From Agrocybe praecox (taxonomy: Eukaryota > Basidiomycota > Agaricomycetes > Agaricales > Agrocybaceae), in contig OZ024845.1 in NCBI GenBank assembly GCA_964017145.1, forward strand, positions 3,348,001 to 3,412,000: a stretch of 64,000 nt of DNA, in the 5' to 3' direction. Made by a program: the position numbers and the translations under genes. The notes below the pieces were generated by a model. That model saw only the letters and a list, made by a program, of their open reading frames with translations. It ran no database searches and had not been told where the DNA came from. Positions 47,361 to 58,831 of the stretch are shown here, piece after piece (positions within the stretch are counted from its first letter, which is position 1; each line of letters begins with the position of its first letter).

Positions 47361-48377
47361 TCATACATGAACCCTCGGAAACTACCCAACAAGGCTGATA
47401 CATCCACACCGGAAGTTTGCCAGTGCCGGCAATGATATATCACCATGCTGCAGGCAAAGAGCAGCTGCCTTTGGTAAACATATGTAAACATTGCTGTTTT
47501 TTAAGGTTTCGGACAGTAATTAGGTACTGCAGGTGTAGTGGTTATGTTTTTTGTTGTGATATGTCAGATATGTGTTCTAAATATATTTTATGTTTTTTTG
47601 ATGTCCTTTGCGCACCTAAAAAGGGACGGGACAGGATGGATTAGAGAACATAGAACTGGATGACGTGTTATTTATAGATGGGCACAGGAAACAGTGTGCC
47701 CGAAGTGCCCGACGCTGTAATTGGGCTCCTACGCTGCGTAGGGCATCGTTCGGGGCGCGGAAAAAGCCCAGATATATTGTAGGAATATATTCTGATTTTT
47801 TGGCGCTGTTTGCGCCATCAAAAGAGGGCGGGATGGGATGGATTGCAAAACATAAGACCGGATGACGTGTTATTTTTAGCGCACTTTGATCATTTTAGGC
47901 GTTGCGCTATTTTTACTTATAATATCATCACTTTGCACTATATTTATTGTTCTACAGCAGATTAGATTAGATATTCAAAAAAGCGACTTGCTTGTTTTTT
48001 TTTGTTTTGGGCGGCAATTCCCAATTCGGTATTTATTGCCCCTTTGGGCACCCTCTTCAGATCATACAAACATTATTCGAAAAATATTCTCATTTTATAC
48101 GCTACTGTACATAAGACAATGTATATTTTTTACTAATTAACATACCTCTGGGAGACACAAGTCAAGGGGGACGAAGCTGAAGGAGAACACGAGAACACGA
48201 TGTGTTCTCGTCTTCACGCTCGCTTGTAACTCCCCTCTCGCTCGTACCTCCCCTCTCGCCCGTGCCTCTTCGCGTACCATGCCTCTCGCTCGTCCCAACC
48301 CACACCGTCGTGCACGTTGTGCGCGTCTCCTAGGCATTGCGCTTGTCGTCGAGCCGTCGTGCTCGTCGCCTGGCCGT

Positions 48378-48552
48378 CATGTTCTGGCCGTCGTCATCGT
48401 CGTCATCGTCGTCGTCATCGTCGTTTGTCGTTGGCGTCGTCCTTGGTGATGGTGATGGTGATGGTGAGAGACGAGGTGGTGGTGGTGGTGGTGGTGGTGG
48501 TGAAGCGTGTTGGTGGTGGTGGTGGTGAAGCATATTGGTGGTGGTGGTGATG
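48378..48552. repeat. Trinucleotide repeats in the left foldback arm
   Basis: Runs of GTC/CGT (about 48385-48425), GGTGAT (48448-48463) and GGT (48475-48550). On the minus strand they read as poly-Asp, Ser-Pro and poly-Pro/His. A matching but diverged set lies in the right arm at 49316-49400. Confidence 0.8.
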
Positions 48553-49315
48553 AGAGTCGACAAGGAAGAAATCAACCTCGATGGTTGATTTCTTTCCAAA
48601 TGCGGACGTTTCCCACGCCGGCCCGATGTTGACCGAAGGTCGAGCTCATCGTCGTGCATGACGATGACAGTAGAATATAAAGGTTTTAGATAGAAATAAA
48701 ATTACTACGTGTCTTAGTAGTACATATCAAACAGTTTGAGTAAATAAAAATAAAAACCATATGTTTTTTCCCGAGAAAACATCGGTATCTAGGTATGTAC
48801 AAGCCTTGCGAGGTGATTTCGTGACAGCTCTCCACTAAATAAATTTTATTTCTACTTGAAAGACCACATGTTTTACATTGTTAAAAAAATGTACTCATTT
48901 TAAGTCATCTAAGGAGTGCTAATGTAAGAAAAAAAAGGCCCTCAGACTGATGTACAATAGGATAAACATCCAAGTATAATTTATACATCGAAATTCAATA
49001 CGAGCCAAGCTCGAGGTTGATACTCATGATGATTCTCTATGTTTTTTTTGGGTATGTTGCAATTTTTTTCCATAAAATACATGTAGTACACTATTAAACT
49101 ACATTATACTATATACTTTTGTCAAAAGACAACTGTAGACCCTCTCATCGTCGTACACGACGATGAGCTCGACCCGGTTATGGAACGGGCCGGCGTGGGA
49201 ATTACCGGATTTGGAACAAATCAACCACATCGTTGGTTGATTCGTTCCTTATCAACCCCCATCACAACCACCACCAACCGACCTCTTACACCCAGCCCCC
49301 CCTCTCTCACCTCCA

Positions 49316-49440
49316 CCACCACCATCATCGCGGACGACGACCACGACGACCACGACGACCACGACAATGACGACGACGACGACGACGACAGCAACAACGA
49401 CGACAGCAACGACAGCAACGCCGACGACGACGGCAACCAT
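49316..49440. repeat. GAC-rich trinucleotide repeat in the right foldback arm
   Basis: Imperfect GAC/CAC runs, reading as Asp/His/Asn repeats on the plus strand. Counterpart of the left-arm repeat in inverted orientation. Confidence 0.75.
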
Positions 49441-49715
49441 GTCGATGATGGCAACCAGCCCCTCAGCGAGCGGGAGGCACAGCGAGGGCGAGCAGGGCAG
49501 TGAGCAGGGCAGCGAGCGGGTAGGCGCCAGACGGGTAGACACCAACGGATGGGTGGGCACCACCGGGTAGCACCACGACCGGCAAGGCACCAGCGCATAG
49601 CAGCACCGAGCGCGAAAGGTGGGCACGACGAACACGACGACTCCACGACGACGACCGCTAGCCCAAGTGCGACAGCTTCCACGAGCACAACGGGTAGGGG
49701 GTGCACAATGGCTGG

Positions 49716-49930
49716 GCCAAGGACGACGAGGGCTAGGCCGTGCGCAATGAGTAGGTCGTGCACGATGGGTCAGTCGTGCACGACGGCTAGGCCATGCACG
49801 ATGGGTAGGCCGTGCACGATGGGTAGGCTGTGCTCGACGTGTAGGCCGTGCATGACGTGTAGGGTGTGCACGTCGTGTAGGCCGTGTACGAAGGGTAGGG
49901 CGTGCACGCTGGCTAGGCCAAGGACGACGA
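49716..49930. repeat. 18-base minisatellite, about 10 units
   Basis: Tandem copies of TAGGCCGTGCACGATGGG with scattered changes. The array is bounded on both sides by the same string (CCAAGGACGACGAGGGCT near 49717 and 49919). In one plus-strand frame it reads as the hexapeptide R-P-C-T-M-G. Confidence 0.85.
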
Positions 49931-50805
49931 GGGCTGCGACGACCCGAGTAAGAGCACGACGACGACCAGCACGCAAAAGATGAGAGACATTGTCTCTCGT
50001 TTTTTGCGTGCTTCCCCTCGCTTGCACCAATCGTAGATAGATATTTTGTAAATAGAAAAATATATCATTTTTTTTTTAAAATATCATATGTCGTGTGACG
50101 AATGTCCGAAAATAGTAATAACTACTGAATAGGGAACTGCCGCTCAAAACAAAAGTAAACAGTTCGCTTTTTTATATATATCTAATCTAATCTAGGCCTA
50201 AAACACATGATATCTAAAATATATATAGTGCAAAGTGATGATATCATAGGTAAAAATAGCGCAACGCCCAAAATGATCAAAGCGTGCTAAAAATAACACG
50301 TCATCCGGTTTTATGTTTTGCAATCCATCCCCTCCCGCCCTTTTTTGATGGTGCAAAGGACCCCAAAAAATCAAAACATATCCCTACATTATATCTGGGC
50401 TTTTTCTGCGCCCCGAACGATGCCCTACGCAGCGTAGGAGCCCAATTACAGCGTCGGGCACTTCGGGCACACTGTTTCCTGTGCCCATCTATAAATAACA
50501 CGTCATCCAGTTCTATGTTCTCTAATCCATCCCGTCCCGTCCCTTTTTAGGTGCGCAAAGGACATCAAAAAAACATAAAATATATTTAGAACACATATCT
50601 GACATATCACAACAAAAAACATAACCACTACACCTGCAGTACCTAATTACTGTCCGAAACCTTAAAAAACAGCAATGTTTACATATGTTTACCAAAGGCA
50701 GCTGCTCTTTGCCTGCAGCATGGTGATATATCATTGCCGGCACTGGCAAACTTCCGGTGTGGATGTATCAGCCTTGTTGGGTAGTTTCCGAGGGTTCATG
50801 TATGA

Positions 50806-51108
50806 GATGACCATCAAAGGGTGGATGGTAGGGCGATACTGCGCCTTGAGTCTGGAGACCTCTTGGTAATGATTCTTCAGCTTGAACGTAGCCCATAGAT
50901 CCACAAGAGGTTTCTAGTCGCTGCCGAGATCCTTTTCGAGTAGCATCAATATTGCCAATTGGAACCACTCCGGTGCTGTAGCTCTTGAATTCAGTGTGTT
51001 TCTAAGTGTTTTCAGTGAGTCGGGTGAGGGGACTGGTGCCAGCAATGGCTTGGTAGGCGAAGTTGGCAACGCCGCCGGGGATATGACAGGAGTGGAATCC
51101 GATGCAGG
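50806..51108 (-). pseudogene. Split gene relic, middle part
   Basis: Minus strand reads PASDSTPVISPAALPTSPTK, then LKTLRNTLNSRATAPEWFQL, AILMLLEKDLGSD, an in-frame TAG where Trp is expected, and KPLVDLWATFKLKNHYQEVS, RLKAQYRP. It continues the frame of 55457 upstream (…VKAPASDF) across the LINE insertion, and the 47040-47360 piece downstream across the foldback. The segment W-x-x-L-V-D-L-W-x-x-F...L...Y/R-P is typical of a large mushroom-specific family of unknown function. Confidence 0.6.
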
Positions 51109-51639
51109 TTTTTTTTTTTTTTTTAAAAATCAAAGGACCGAAGTCCCACTTGTATTCCAGTGCGCGATTGCAGTCTGGTCCCTACATTACATACAACAGC
51201 ATGCTAAGCAAGATTTAATACTACGCTACATCTGTGAGGGCGGGCAGAGGCCTGCCAAGATTGCAGACTGCCGTTAGGCAGTCAGAGTGTTGCTGGTTTG
51301 TCGGCGCTGGCGCCGTCGCAAGCATTTAAACATTGTGGCCAGGCATCAAGCCCAACCCACAGTCCACGCCCCACCCAGCCCGCAGTCCCCTCATGTTCCA
51401 AGTTGCATCGCTGCTTCCGCTTAGCCTGGGTGCCCCCGAAGGGTCAGGCCGAAACCCACAAACCAAGGTACCCACTTAAGGGCCCTGAACGCCCTCACAG
51501 GGTCAGGACGAATCCCACAAGTCCGAGTACTGAGGCGTGCGCCATTGTAATGGCAAATTTTCCGAAGACCGAGCAGAACATGTTCCGCAGTCCAAGAAGA
51601 ATATGTCCCATAGGTTGAACCGTAGCCTAGCCTGTTTAT

Positions 51640-52868
51640 CCAACCCCTGCGGGTCGCTTGAACGCAAACACCGAGTCGTTGTCGTCCAAGAACTTGATCA
51701 GGTGCACCAGGAGTTCCGGCGACTGACCGTCTCGCTCGTGTGTATGTTTCGTACACACTTGCAATATATGTGCGTGTTTGCAGGTGGTGGCTGCATTCGC
51801 ATGCATGAGGTTCTTGTATGTTGAAGCACTCGTAATAGGCGCCAATCGGAGCATGATTGAGGATGCATCTCATCATCCTCACGACGTACGGAATGTGTGT
51901 GTCTTTCACTTCGCAAAGCCAAGTACCTTCTTGAAGATACGTTGGCTCGAGTAAATCCCTGGCAAGATTTTTGAGTGGCAAGAAGTTGTGCCCTTGGTAG
52001 TTGGGGTCCCGGAAGAGAGTCTTCCAGTCCTCCTGTACTGTCTTAGTGACGACCTTTCGTACACTGTCCAGAGATGTAGCCAGACGATGCCCGACCGGTT
52101 CGACTTGAGCCTGACTGATGTCATTGGCTTCTTGGTGTATCCTCGATTTCAGTTTTGACGGAACCTGAATGAAGTCTAGTTTGCACATGGTGTCTTCCTC
52201 TAGCCACGGTTGAAGAGCTCAACATATGGCCAAAGAGTGTCCTTGACCACTATAGAGGGTGGGATCCAGTGCTGGTTTGGCCGAAGGCATCGAGTCAGTG
52301 AATATAATGATCCGTTCACAATTGTCCTGTTGGGTAGCCAGGACAATCGCTGAGCGAATAGCAAAGAGCTCTGCATTGGGTGCAGTCACTCATCCGCCTG
52401 GGTGCGATACAGTGTGAATCCGTTCGTTCCCCTGGTATAGTAAGGCAGTCGAGACTGCCTGTCATTGTACGTTGTTCGGCACCAAAGCGTCGACCACACA
52501 ATACACCGTTGTTTCTTGGTCTTGTGCTTCACGAAGCACTTGGTTTATACCAACGCATACCGCGCCCGCCTGCTCATCGTCAGTGGGGCATGGTTCAAAG
52601 ATGAATCGGTCGTCGAATAAATCCAACAACCTATTTCCAGGACGAGCCTCTGTCGCAACAGGCAAGAAGGACTCTGTGAGTTCAGGGAGATGGCGGTCTA
52701 TCTCCATGAGGGCCCCTCCTACCTTTGCTTTCTGAGCAGGAGTGAGCCTTGAAATTGCCAGTGGATGAACGTCAGCCCGCTTATGATGCTCCTCAGAGAG
52801 GAGCAACCTAAGTGGATGGGTGTCTGATAATGTGGCAGCACGATAGTGGGACCAGCCACCTAGTTTCT
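51640..52868 (-). pseudogene. LINE copy 2 RNase H and C-terminal domain
   Basis: Minus-strand frames carry LTPAQKAKVGGALMEIDRHL, ETTVYCVVDALVPNNVQ (an RNase H opening, where the active copy should have D-A-S), FTDSMPSAKPALDPTL, the segment SGQGHSLAIC, and the C-terminal CILNHAPIGAYYECFNIQEP with HACECSHH. Stops interrupt at about 52480, 52390 and 52218. The same domain is open for longer stretches in the plus-strand copy at 61395-62938. Confidence 0.75.
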
Positions 52869-54596
52869 TCAGATGGAGATGAACGGGGATGAGGCCGCGA
52901 GGGCCTCAACTCTGCCTGTGGGGGAGGTGCGGAATGCACCTGTGATCCAAAGTGCCGCTTTACGCTGCATTTTGCGCAAGTCTTCAAGGGCTCCCTTGGA
53001 GCGGGACCCTTTGAAGTACCACAGACGATATCCATACGTTGCAATCGGTAAGACACATGCACAGTACAATAACCGCTTCTCCGGATGGAGGCCGCGAGTT
53101 GAGCTGCCAAGCATCTTCATGGCTTTCACCGATGATAGGGACTTGGTTGAGTAGAACCGCACATGCTCTTTGAAGGTGAGCTTGCAGTCGAAGAAGAAGC
53201 CCAGATAGCGCCAGATGTGCTTTGGGCGAAGAGGGGTGTCGCCAGTGTATGGGGTGTAGCCGAGGTCGAGGGGCGGAGGGTCGTAGTTATGCGACCTGTC
53301 GAAGCATGCGTATTCGGACTTGTTGTGTTCAAGGATGAGTCCGATAGTGGTGAAGAGTCGAAGGAGGACTGCATAGGCAGCCATGAGGGTTACCGTGTTC
53401 TCCTGAAGAGTTTTGGCCTGGGCAATGCATATGCCATTGTCCATGTAAGATAGAAGCGGTGTCTTGCGAGATATCTCTTCCATATGGTATAACTTCATCA
53501 CCGGAGCAATGTATAATGCTGAGAGGATGCCTTGTCCCACGCCAACATTGGCCTGCTGGGGGTTGGATGTGAACGACCCCCACCTATATGAGGTGTATCG
53601 ATCTACTAGGTAGGATGAGATGAACCACACCACAAGTGGTGAGAACCCCTGCTTCCTGAGTATTGCCTTGAGCATGTCATGGTTGAGGGAAGGGAAGAAC
53701 TGAGCGATGTCAAAAGCGACAACACTGGTCTTGAGTCCCTTAGTCCACCCGGTGTGAATCAGATAGGTAAGGTACAGCCCTGCGTCCTCGGTGGAGCGCT
53801 GTCGCACTACTCCGACTTGGTTAGGATGAACAAGGTCAAACTTGATCATGTTGTATTGGAGAGGATTGGAGATCATCTTCTCAATGAGTTTCCCTGTGGT
53901 ATTCAGCAGCACAATTGGCCGGAATGCCTTGGGGTCTGAGTATGTAGGTTTGCCCGGCTTCGGTATAATCACCAAAGTCAACTCCTTAAAGTGCCTCAGC
54001 CAATGACCTACACGAATGCAGGTGTTGGCTAGGTCGATAAGAAGTTGTGAAGCAGCAAGCTGCTTCACAACTTCTTTGAGAACTGGCCATGACACATTGT
54101 CTGGGCCGGGGGATGAGAGACTTGAACAAGACGCAAGCGCCTCATCTAATTCTAACTTGGAGAAGGGGGGCCAGTCCCTCTCCTGAAGTGTAGGGAGGGG
54201 GTCTAGCACCGTAAGATCTACAGCTTGGCCGGAGGCCAAGTTGTAGGTGTTATGGAGGGCATCCCACAGGGAGTCCATTCCATGGCATGGCTGTCCTTGG
54301 TATTGGATAGCTTCACAGGCTGGTAACTTGCGCTGTTTGACCCACTCCATTAGGTCCCACGGGCGTCTGTTTGTATATGCAATTTCTGAGATGCAACTCT
54401 CAAAGAATTCGCACTTAACATCTTTAACGATTTTACGAAATGCCTTCCACTTCTCGTCGGTTTTATCCATACGATATGCGGCAAGCGAGTTTGTGCACTC
54501 GTCATTCCACCATGGCTTAGAGTGCTTTGTAATTCGGGTCTCCTTTGCATGGGAATTCCATGCAGCGGTGAAGACATCGGCAAGGGCTTGCACCAC
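52869..54596 (-). pseudogene. LINE copy 2 reverse transcriptase
   Basis: A 575-codon open frame with a complete non-LTR reverse transcriptase: SSPGPDNVSWPVLKEV, FKELTLVIIPKPGKP, AFRPIVLLNTTGKLIEKMI, NQVGVVRQRSTEDAGL, VVAFDIAQFFPSLNHDML, GVGQGILSALYIAP and LSYMDNGICIAQ, then HIWRYLGFFFDCKLTFKEHV and the thumb. The active-site pair is Asp-Asn (M-D-N) where Asp-Asp is required, and the PLS of the usual G-x-x-L-S-x-x-L motif is altered. At about 52893 one G is missing from a GGG run compared with the copy at 61760, shifting the frame into a stop. Likely inactive. Confidence 0.85.
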
Positions 54597-54668
54597 TCGT
54601 TCAACATCGTCCCTGGATTCAAAATGCCCTGCCTCTATGGCAGCGACCTTCCCTGGTAGCTCAAGCTT

Positions 54669-55437
54669 CTACGCTTTGTAAGCATCAGAGCCCTTTGCGA
54701 TTGTGAAGCGGATCACGTCTTTGACGTCATCCCCTAACTTGACAGAAGATGTCAACGGAATATGATCTGTTGGTCCCTGATGTTCCAGTGCCCGTGCCAC
54801 GCGACTTCTCGCTGACTCAGCAATCCCACGGAATACCAGATCTATGACCGAAGGCCGAAGGTCTGGATTGTTGGATATAAATGTGGGACCCAGATTGGAG
54901 GGCTCAGTCCATTCTAAGTCAAGTTCGGCTGCTAAGTCTAGCAGTGCAATAGCATCCCACCGGTGATATGTGACATTGGGGTCCCATATTCTCGAGTGAG
55001 TGTTGAAGTCACCTCCCATATAGTGGAAGCGGGGTAGTTCGTTGACGTGGTCTTGTAGGTACTGAATCGCTGTACTAGCTTCATCTGAATATACATTCAT
55101 GAAGTTATAAGTCTTGTTGCCTTGGAACAGCGAGAGGACGAAGATGTTGTGATAATCTATAAGATCTCACCTCATCGAAGGGTGGAGCCTCTCAAGTCAT
55201 TTTGACACGTATGCCATGACTTGTGGGGGAATCTCCTCGTTTTCCGGGGGGCGTACCATATACAACCATGCAGGGTGCATAGGCGCGCCAATGATATTAT
55301 CACCTTCCTTGTTTGAAGAAGAAGGCGCTTGTCTTATAATCCGCCAGGGCGGTTCTTGCACAAAGATGACATCAACTGTATCGATTAACGTCTTGAGTAA
55401 TACATGTAGGTAATTGTACTTCTTAGCTACATTGTGC
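54669..55437 (-). pseudogene. LINE copy 2 endonuclease
   Basis: Apurinic/apyrimidinic-type endonuclease that nicks the target. SHNVAKKYNYLHVLLKTLID, VDVIFVQEPPWRIIRQAPSS and VYSDEASTAIQYLQDHVNEL, then FHYMGGDFNTHSRIWDP (catalytic G-D-F-N), SVIDLVFRG (D) and GPTDHIPLT (final S/T-D-H). A stop after AYVSK near 55190 and a change of frame break it in two; the catalytic residues I can see are present. Confidence 0.8.
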
Positions 55438-55456
55438 GAGTGAAATCCGATGCAGG

Positions 55457-56740
55457 TGCCTTAACATAAGAAGTCGTAGCGGGATTTGGGCTACCATTCT
55501 TGTCGTCGTTGCTCCGAGTCCGACGTTTGTTTGTCGAAAATTGAACTGTAGGGCTTGTAATACTGAGCTTGCGTTTTCTAGAAGAAGTTGTGGGTGGGTC
55601 TGGTTGAGTGACTGGGACTGGTGGCATAAGAGAATATGTAGGCGATCATGGTGAAGGTGGAGGGCTCATGCCAATAGGAGGCAAACTAGAGCGATGGTGT
55701 GGTGAAGGTGGAGGGCTCATGCCAATAGGAGGTAAACTAGAGCAACAGTGGGCTACAACAACCATGTCTGGTTGTGTGCTCTCGCTATCCTTGCAGGATA
55801 TGATGGCAAATGGGTGTATGATAGGGACAGCATTTGTTGTCGGCAGAGTTGAAGGCTGGTCGGTGTTCGCCTGCAAGAGGGACAAAGCAGGGTTTGGTTT
55901 AGTGCTCAAAATCAACGACAGCCCATTTGATGGATCGGGAACCTCTATGGGTTTGGATGACAATGATGAGATAGATCGGTGATTTTCGGATGAGTTTGGG
56001 GTATGGGAACGTGATCTATTTGCAGAGAGGGACTTGTAGGTATCAATAAATACGCCATCCTCTTCAGCCGAGTCCATTGTGATCATGGGGTTGAAACCTT
56101 CCTCTCGAGGAAGTGCCCGCAATTTACATTCATCAGGAGCTGATTACGGAGTGAGAATGAGTTACCACTTGAGAAACATGTATAGGAACTTACTGTAGCA
56201 AAGCTGTAAGAAGGACCCGTAAGTGGGAATAATATATTTTTTGTATCATACGCGCCCAGCCTTCCCAAAATTCATTTTGATGTCTCCTAGGGTTGTGCCG
56301 GAGTGAACACTGAAGTGGGAAATAAATAAGAAAGTCTGAAATAAGAAAACATTGGAGCACACACATACCTGATTACATTCAGACACCCTTCATGCGCACA
56401 TTCAGGCCCACCAGCGATCAGTGAAGCCTTCCAACCTGTTGCTTCGCAGATCAAGTCCAAAATAGGCTTGGCAAAGCCGGCTAACCCTTGAATGCACCTT
56501 AAGAGATTGTTAGATTATGATAAAAAACATGAAGTACAATATAAGGATACTTACCGCTGACGTTCAGCAGGGCTCGTTGATAAGGGTTTGGTTGTATCAT
56601 CTTCCCGATCTCTTCTTGACTCATTACCACCACCATCGAACTTTGCAACTTATTATTTTCGCTTATTCTTACTCGCAATACGATCGGAACTGGGTCTAGC
56701 ACTCGGGTAACGATACAATCGAATCGGTACAACTACTGGT
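55457..56740 (-). pseudogene. Split gene relic, first part
   Basis: N-terminal part of an old gene on the minus strand. MSQEEIGKMIQPNPYQRALL (about 56600-56640), then CIQGLAGFAKPILDLICEAT, GWKASLIAGGPECAHEGCLN and VI (56390-56500), SVHSGTTLGDIKMNFGKAG (56240-56320), FLQLCYSKFLYMFLKW across an intron, then an acidic, Ser/Pro-rich region with a 54-base tandem repeat and RKRKL basic patch. The G-W-K-x-S-L-x-x-G-G-P-E and S-V-H-S-G-T-T motifs are those of a multi-copy mushroom family of unknown function. A frameshift near 56250 shows decay. The rest lies at 50806-51108 and 47040-47360. Confidence 0.6.
55646..55745. repeat. Two-unit direct repeat in the split gene
   Basis: GGTGAAGGTGGAGGGCTCAT with its continuation to about 54 bases occurs twice in tandem. 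On the minus strand it reads SSLPPIGMSPPPSPHHR twice, a Pro/Ser-rich linker. Confidence 0.75.
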
Positions 56741-56827
56741 TCGTCAACAATGGCTGATACGCCAACAAGGGGAGGCGCAGGTTCACGCCGATCTGCCACA
56801 AGTTACTGGCAGACTCATCCATAGATG

Positions 56828-57686
56828 ACTGGTAGTTACCACTTAAGGGTTATGCATCCCCACTGGCCACTACCCACCTGCCCAATGTCATGTATTAGGG
56901 TGACCGACGGTGACTAGAAGGCTGTAGTGATGTGAAAGTCATGTGATCTGATGCACAGCCACCAAAACCAAAATTGTAGAGAAAATTTCAAAAGCTATGC
57001 TAAATATTTTTATTACATAATCATCAATGGTTCAGCCACAAAATGCAAAATATCTGCAGAAAGCTGGATACAAATCAAAATAAAAGATTAAAATATTTGT
57101 AGCAAGCTGAAAAAAAATACTAAAATCATCAAAAAATGTGTACTATACCATTTTAGGCTTGAACTAAGTAAATATGTAAAGTGTTCTAAAAATAGATCCG
57201 AGCTATAAATAAATGTATTACCTACTCAATACAAAAAATGTTTAAAAATAAAAAATAGTGCTAAAAATAAATATGTTCTACAAATAGATTTGATCTTATT
57301 TGGTCATGTATTAGTCCCATCTATCGTGCATCAAAGGCCTTTATCACAAAATCTCAAAGTCCAAAGTCCTCTTGCCTTATTGGGTTGTTTGAATGTGATG
57401 TCACTCAAAGGCCTTGTTTGTTTTGTACCATGCATGCCCCTGCCTGCTGATATCATTATTTATTATTTGTTTGCATTTGAGGCCATATAAACAAATGAGT
57501 GGAGCCCAAACATGTAAATAGAGGCAAGCAAAAAGTCATGTGCATAGATTTTGATGCCATCAATAGCAGACACATGACTATAGTCACAATAGGTCACAAT
57601 AGATCATATCAGGTCACAATAGGCCAGCCAGAGGGCTTGAGAAGTGGCCGGTGGGGATGCATAACACTTAACTGGTAACTACCAGT
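56828..57686. mobile_element. TIR DNA element without transposase, 859 bp
   Basis: Ends are inverted repeats of about 44 bases, ACTGGTAGTTACCACTTAAG at the left and its near-complement at the right, sharing TTATGCATCCCCAC further in (39 of 43 matching). The inside is very AT-rich and noncoding, with repeated AGGTCACAATAG near the right end. No sure target duplication; superfamily open. Confidence 0.7.
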
Positions 57687-57869
57687 GCTTCATGCATAAA
57701 TTTGACAGTAGAGGCTGGATCTGCACCTCCAACAAGCCAAGGCACCACTCCCTCGCACTTACAGACCTCTGTGTCTGCGAGCCCGAGGACCACCACATTG
57801 GATGTCCCTGCCAGCAGGCAGGCGACTCCAGCCCCTTCCCATGCCGACTTGGACTTCTGAGACAAGAAT

Positions 57870-58831
57870 ATGGACGACAACGATGACGATCGGGAATCCT
57901 CACACGGCTCCTGGTCCACCTCTCGACAATCCTCTTCACGCAAGAGGCTCCGCACCGAAGGCGCACTGTTCCAGCAAGGGGCAGTGCCACGAATTGACGA
58001 CACACCATTCGACGGCCAAGAGGGCTTCAACGATGAAGTGATGCAAATCCGCCGTGCCCTAATGGCGACCAACTGCTGGCTGGAACTACTAGCCAACCAG
58101 CCCAAACGTGACAAGCTCCTCACAGGAGCTCCCGACATACAGCATTTGGCCGAGATGATGTTCGACGTCGCCGCGAACGCCAGGCGAATCCGCGCCCTCA
58201 GATCCTTTGATGACACAGGGGACGATATGCAAGTGGACAACTCTGGTCAGCCAATGACCGGAGATTGGTCAGGAATGGTGGAGGATCCAAAGACCCCACC
58301 ACAGCAACCCAGTGGGGGCAGCCTCAGCGAGCATCCCTCATCACCCCACGACCCCCACCGCGCACAGACAAGGGGAAGCAGAGAGAGATTCCCCCTCCCA
58401 CATGGCCTCAGAAGCCCGGACCCTCAGGGTCTGGGCCCAAGAAGCCCAATCCTGCGGCCCCAGCTACCACACAGCTGATGCAACAACCCAAGGTGCCAGA
58501 GACTCGGTTTGGAAGAATCATGCTGCCGCTTCCTTCTCAATGGACCGCTGGTCCGGGCAAGGGGTCATACGCCTCTCGCCTCAGCCAAGGACTGAAACAA
58601 CCCATGACAGTTGCGCAACTCACGAAGGTCACACCTCAATTGCCCATTAGCGCAGGCAACCAATCAGAATGCAGCAGGGCCGACAAAGTTGCGAAAGCAC
58701 AAGTCGCAGCTCCCCTCATTCTGTTAAAAGGAGCGAGTGGGGGACATCACGAGCTATCTGGTGACCTAATATGGTGCACCCAAGACGAAGGACTGAAGAG
58801 CTATGAAGAGCTGAAGTCCAGAGTGAGTAAC
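57870..58831 (+). pseudogene. LINE ORF1 (gag-like), interrupted by the copia LTR
   Basis: Plus-strand frame from MDDNDDDRESSHGSWSTSRQ through KRLRTEGALFQQGAVPRIDD and MMFDVAANARRIRALRSFDD. A frameshift near 58350-58450 moves it to a second frame with PPPTWPQKPGPSGSGPKKPN and FGRIMLPLPSQWTAGPGKGS, ending at SYEELKSRVSN where the copia LTR begins. An acidic, Pro-rich ORF1 of this kind fits the N-terminal half missing from the ORF1 at 43896-44758. Recognition is indirect. Confidence 0.5.

Larger units (their letters stand above)
47361..50805. mobile_element. Foldback element, 3.4 kb, with very long inverted arms
   Basis: The ends are perfect inverted copies (TCATACATGAACCCTCGG at 47361 and its complement ending at 50805). 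Arms match closely for about 650 bases (47361 to about 48020 against about 50130 to 50805), then again near 48545-48665 against 49150-49260, giving a foldback of about 1.3-1.6 kb per side with a unique centre of about 500 bases. Inside each arm is a direct repeat of a block containing GGATGGATT...GGATGACGTGTTATTT. The loop side holds trinucleotide and 18-base tandem repeats. No transposase is recognisable. No clear target duplication. Confidence 0.8.
51109..55437 (-). mobile_element. LINE copy 2, 5'-truncated, with 19 bp target duplication
   Basis: The longest LINE copy. The poly(A) tail is the T run at 51109-51124. It is flanked by GAGTGGAATCCGATGCAGG (51090-51108) and GAGTGAAATCCGATGCAGG (55438-55456), a 19 bp target duplication with one change. 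Minus-strand order: endonuclease (55437-54669), reverse transcriptase (54596-52893), RNase H (about 52870-52190) and C-terminal finger domain (to about 51640), then a GC-rich 3' untranslated region. It begins at the first residues of ORF2, so ORF1 is absent. Confidence 0.9.

Noticed and set aside
48330..48659. Poly-His/Pro/Asp frame in the left foldback arm
   Set aside because: Product of trinucleotide repeats; the other frames are open too.
49716..49930. Regular repeat considered as a CRISPR array
   Set aside because: Units are contiguous with no unique spacers, and the genome is eukaryotic.
49549..49983. Cys-rich plus-strand frame with C-T-M-G-R-P repeats, resembling a metallothionein or keratin-like protein
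   Set aside because: It arises from the 18-base minisatellite in the foldback element and has no gene context.
51298..51618. Pro-rich plus-strand frames recurring near 51300, 60520 and 63170
   Set aside because: They are the antisense of the LINE 3' untranslated region, repeated because the LINE is repeated.
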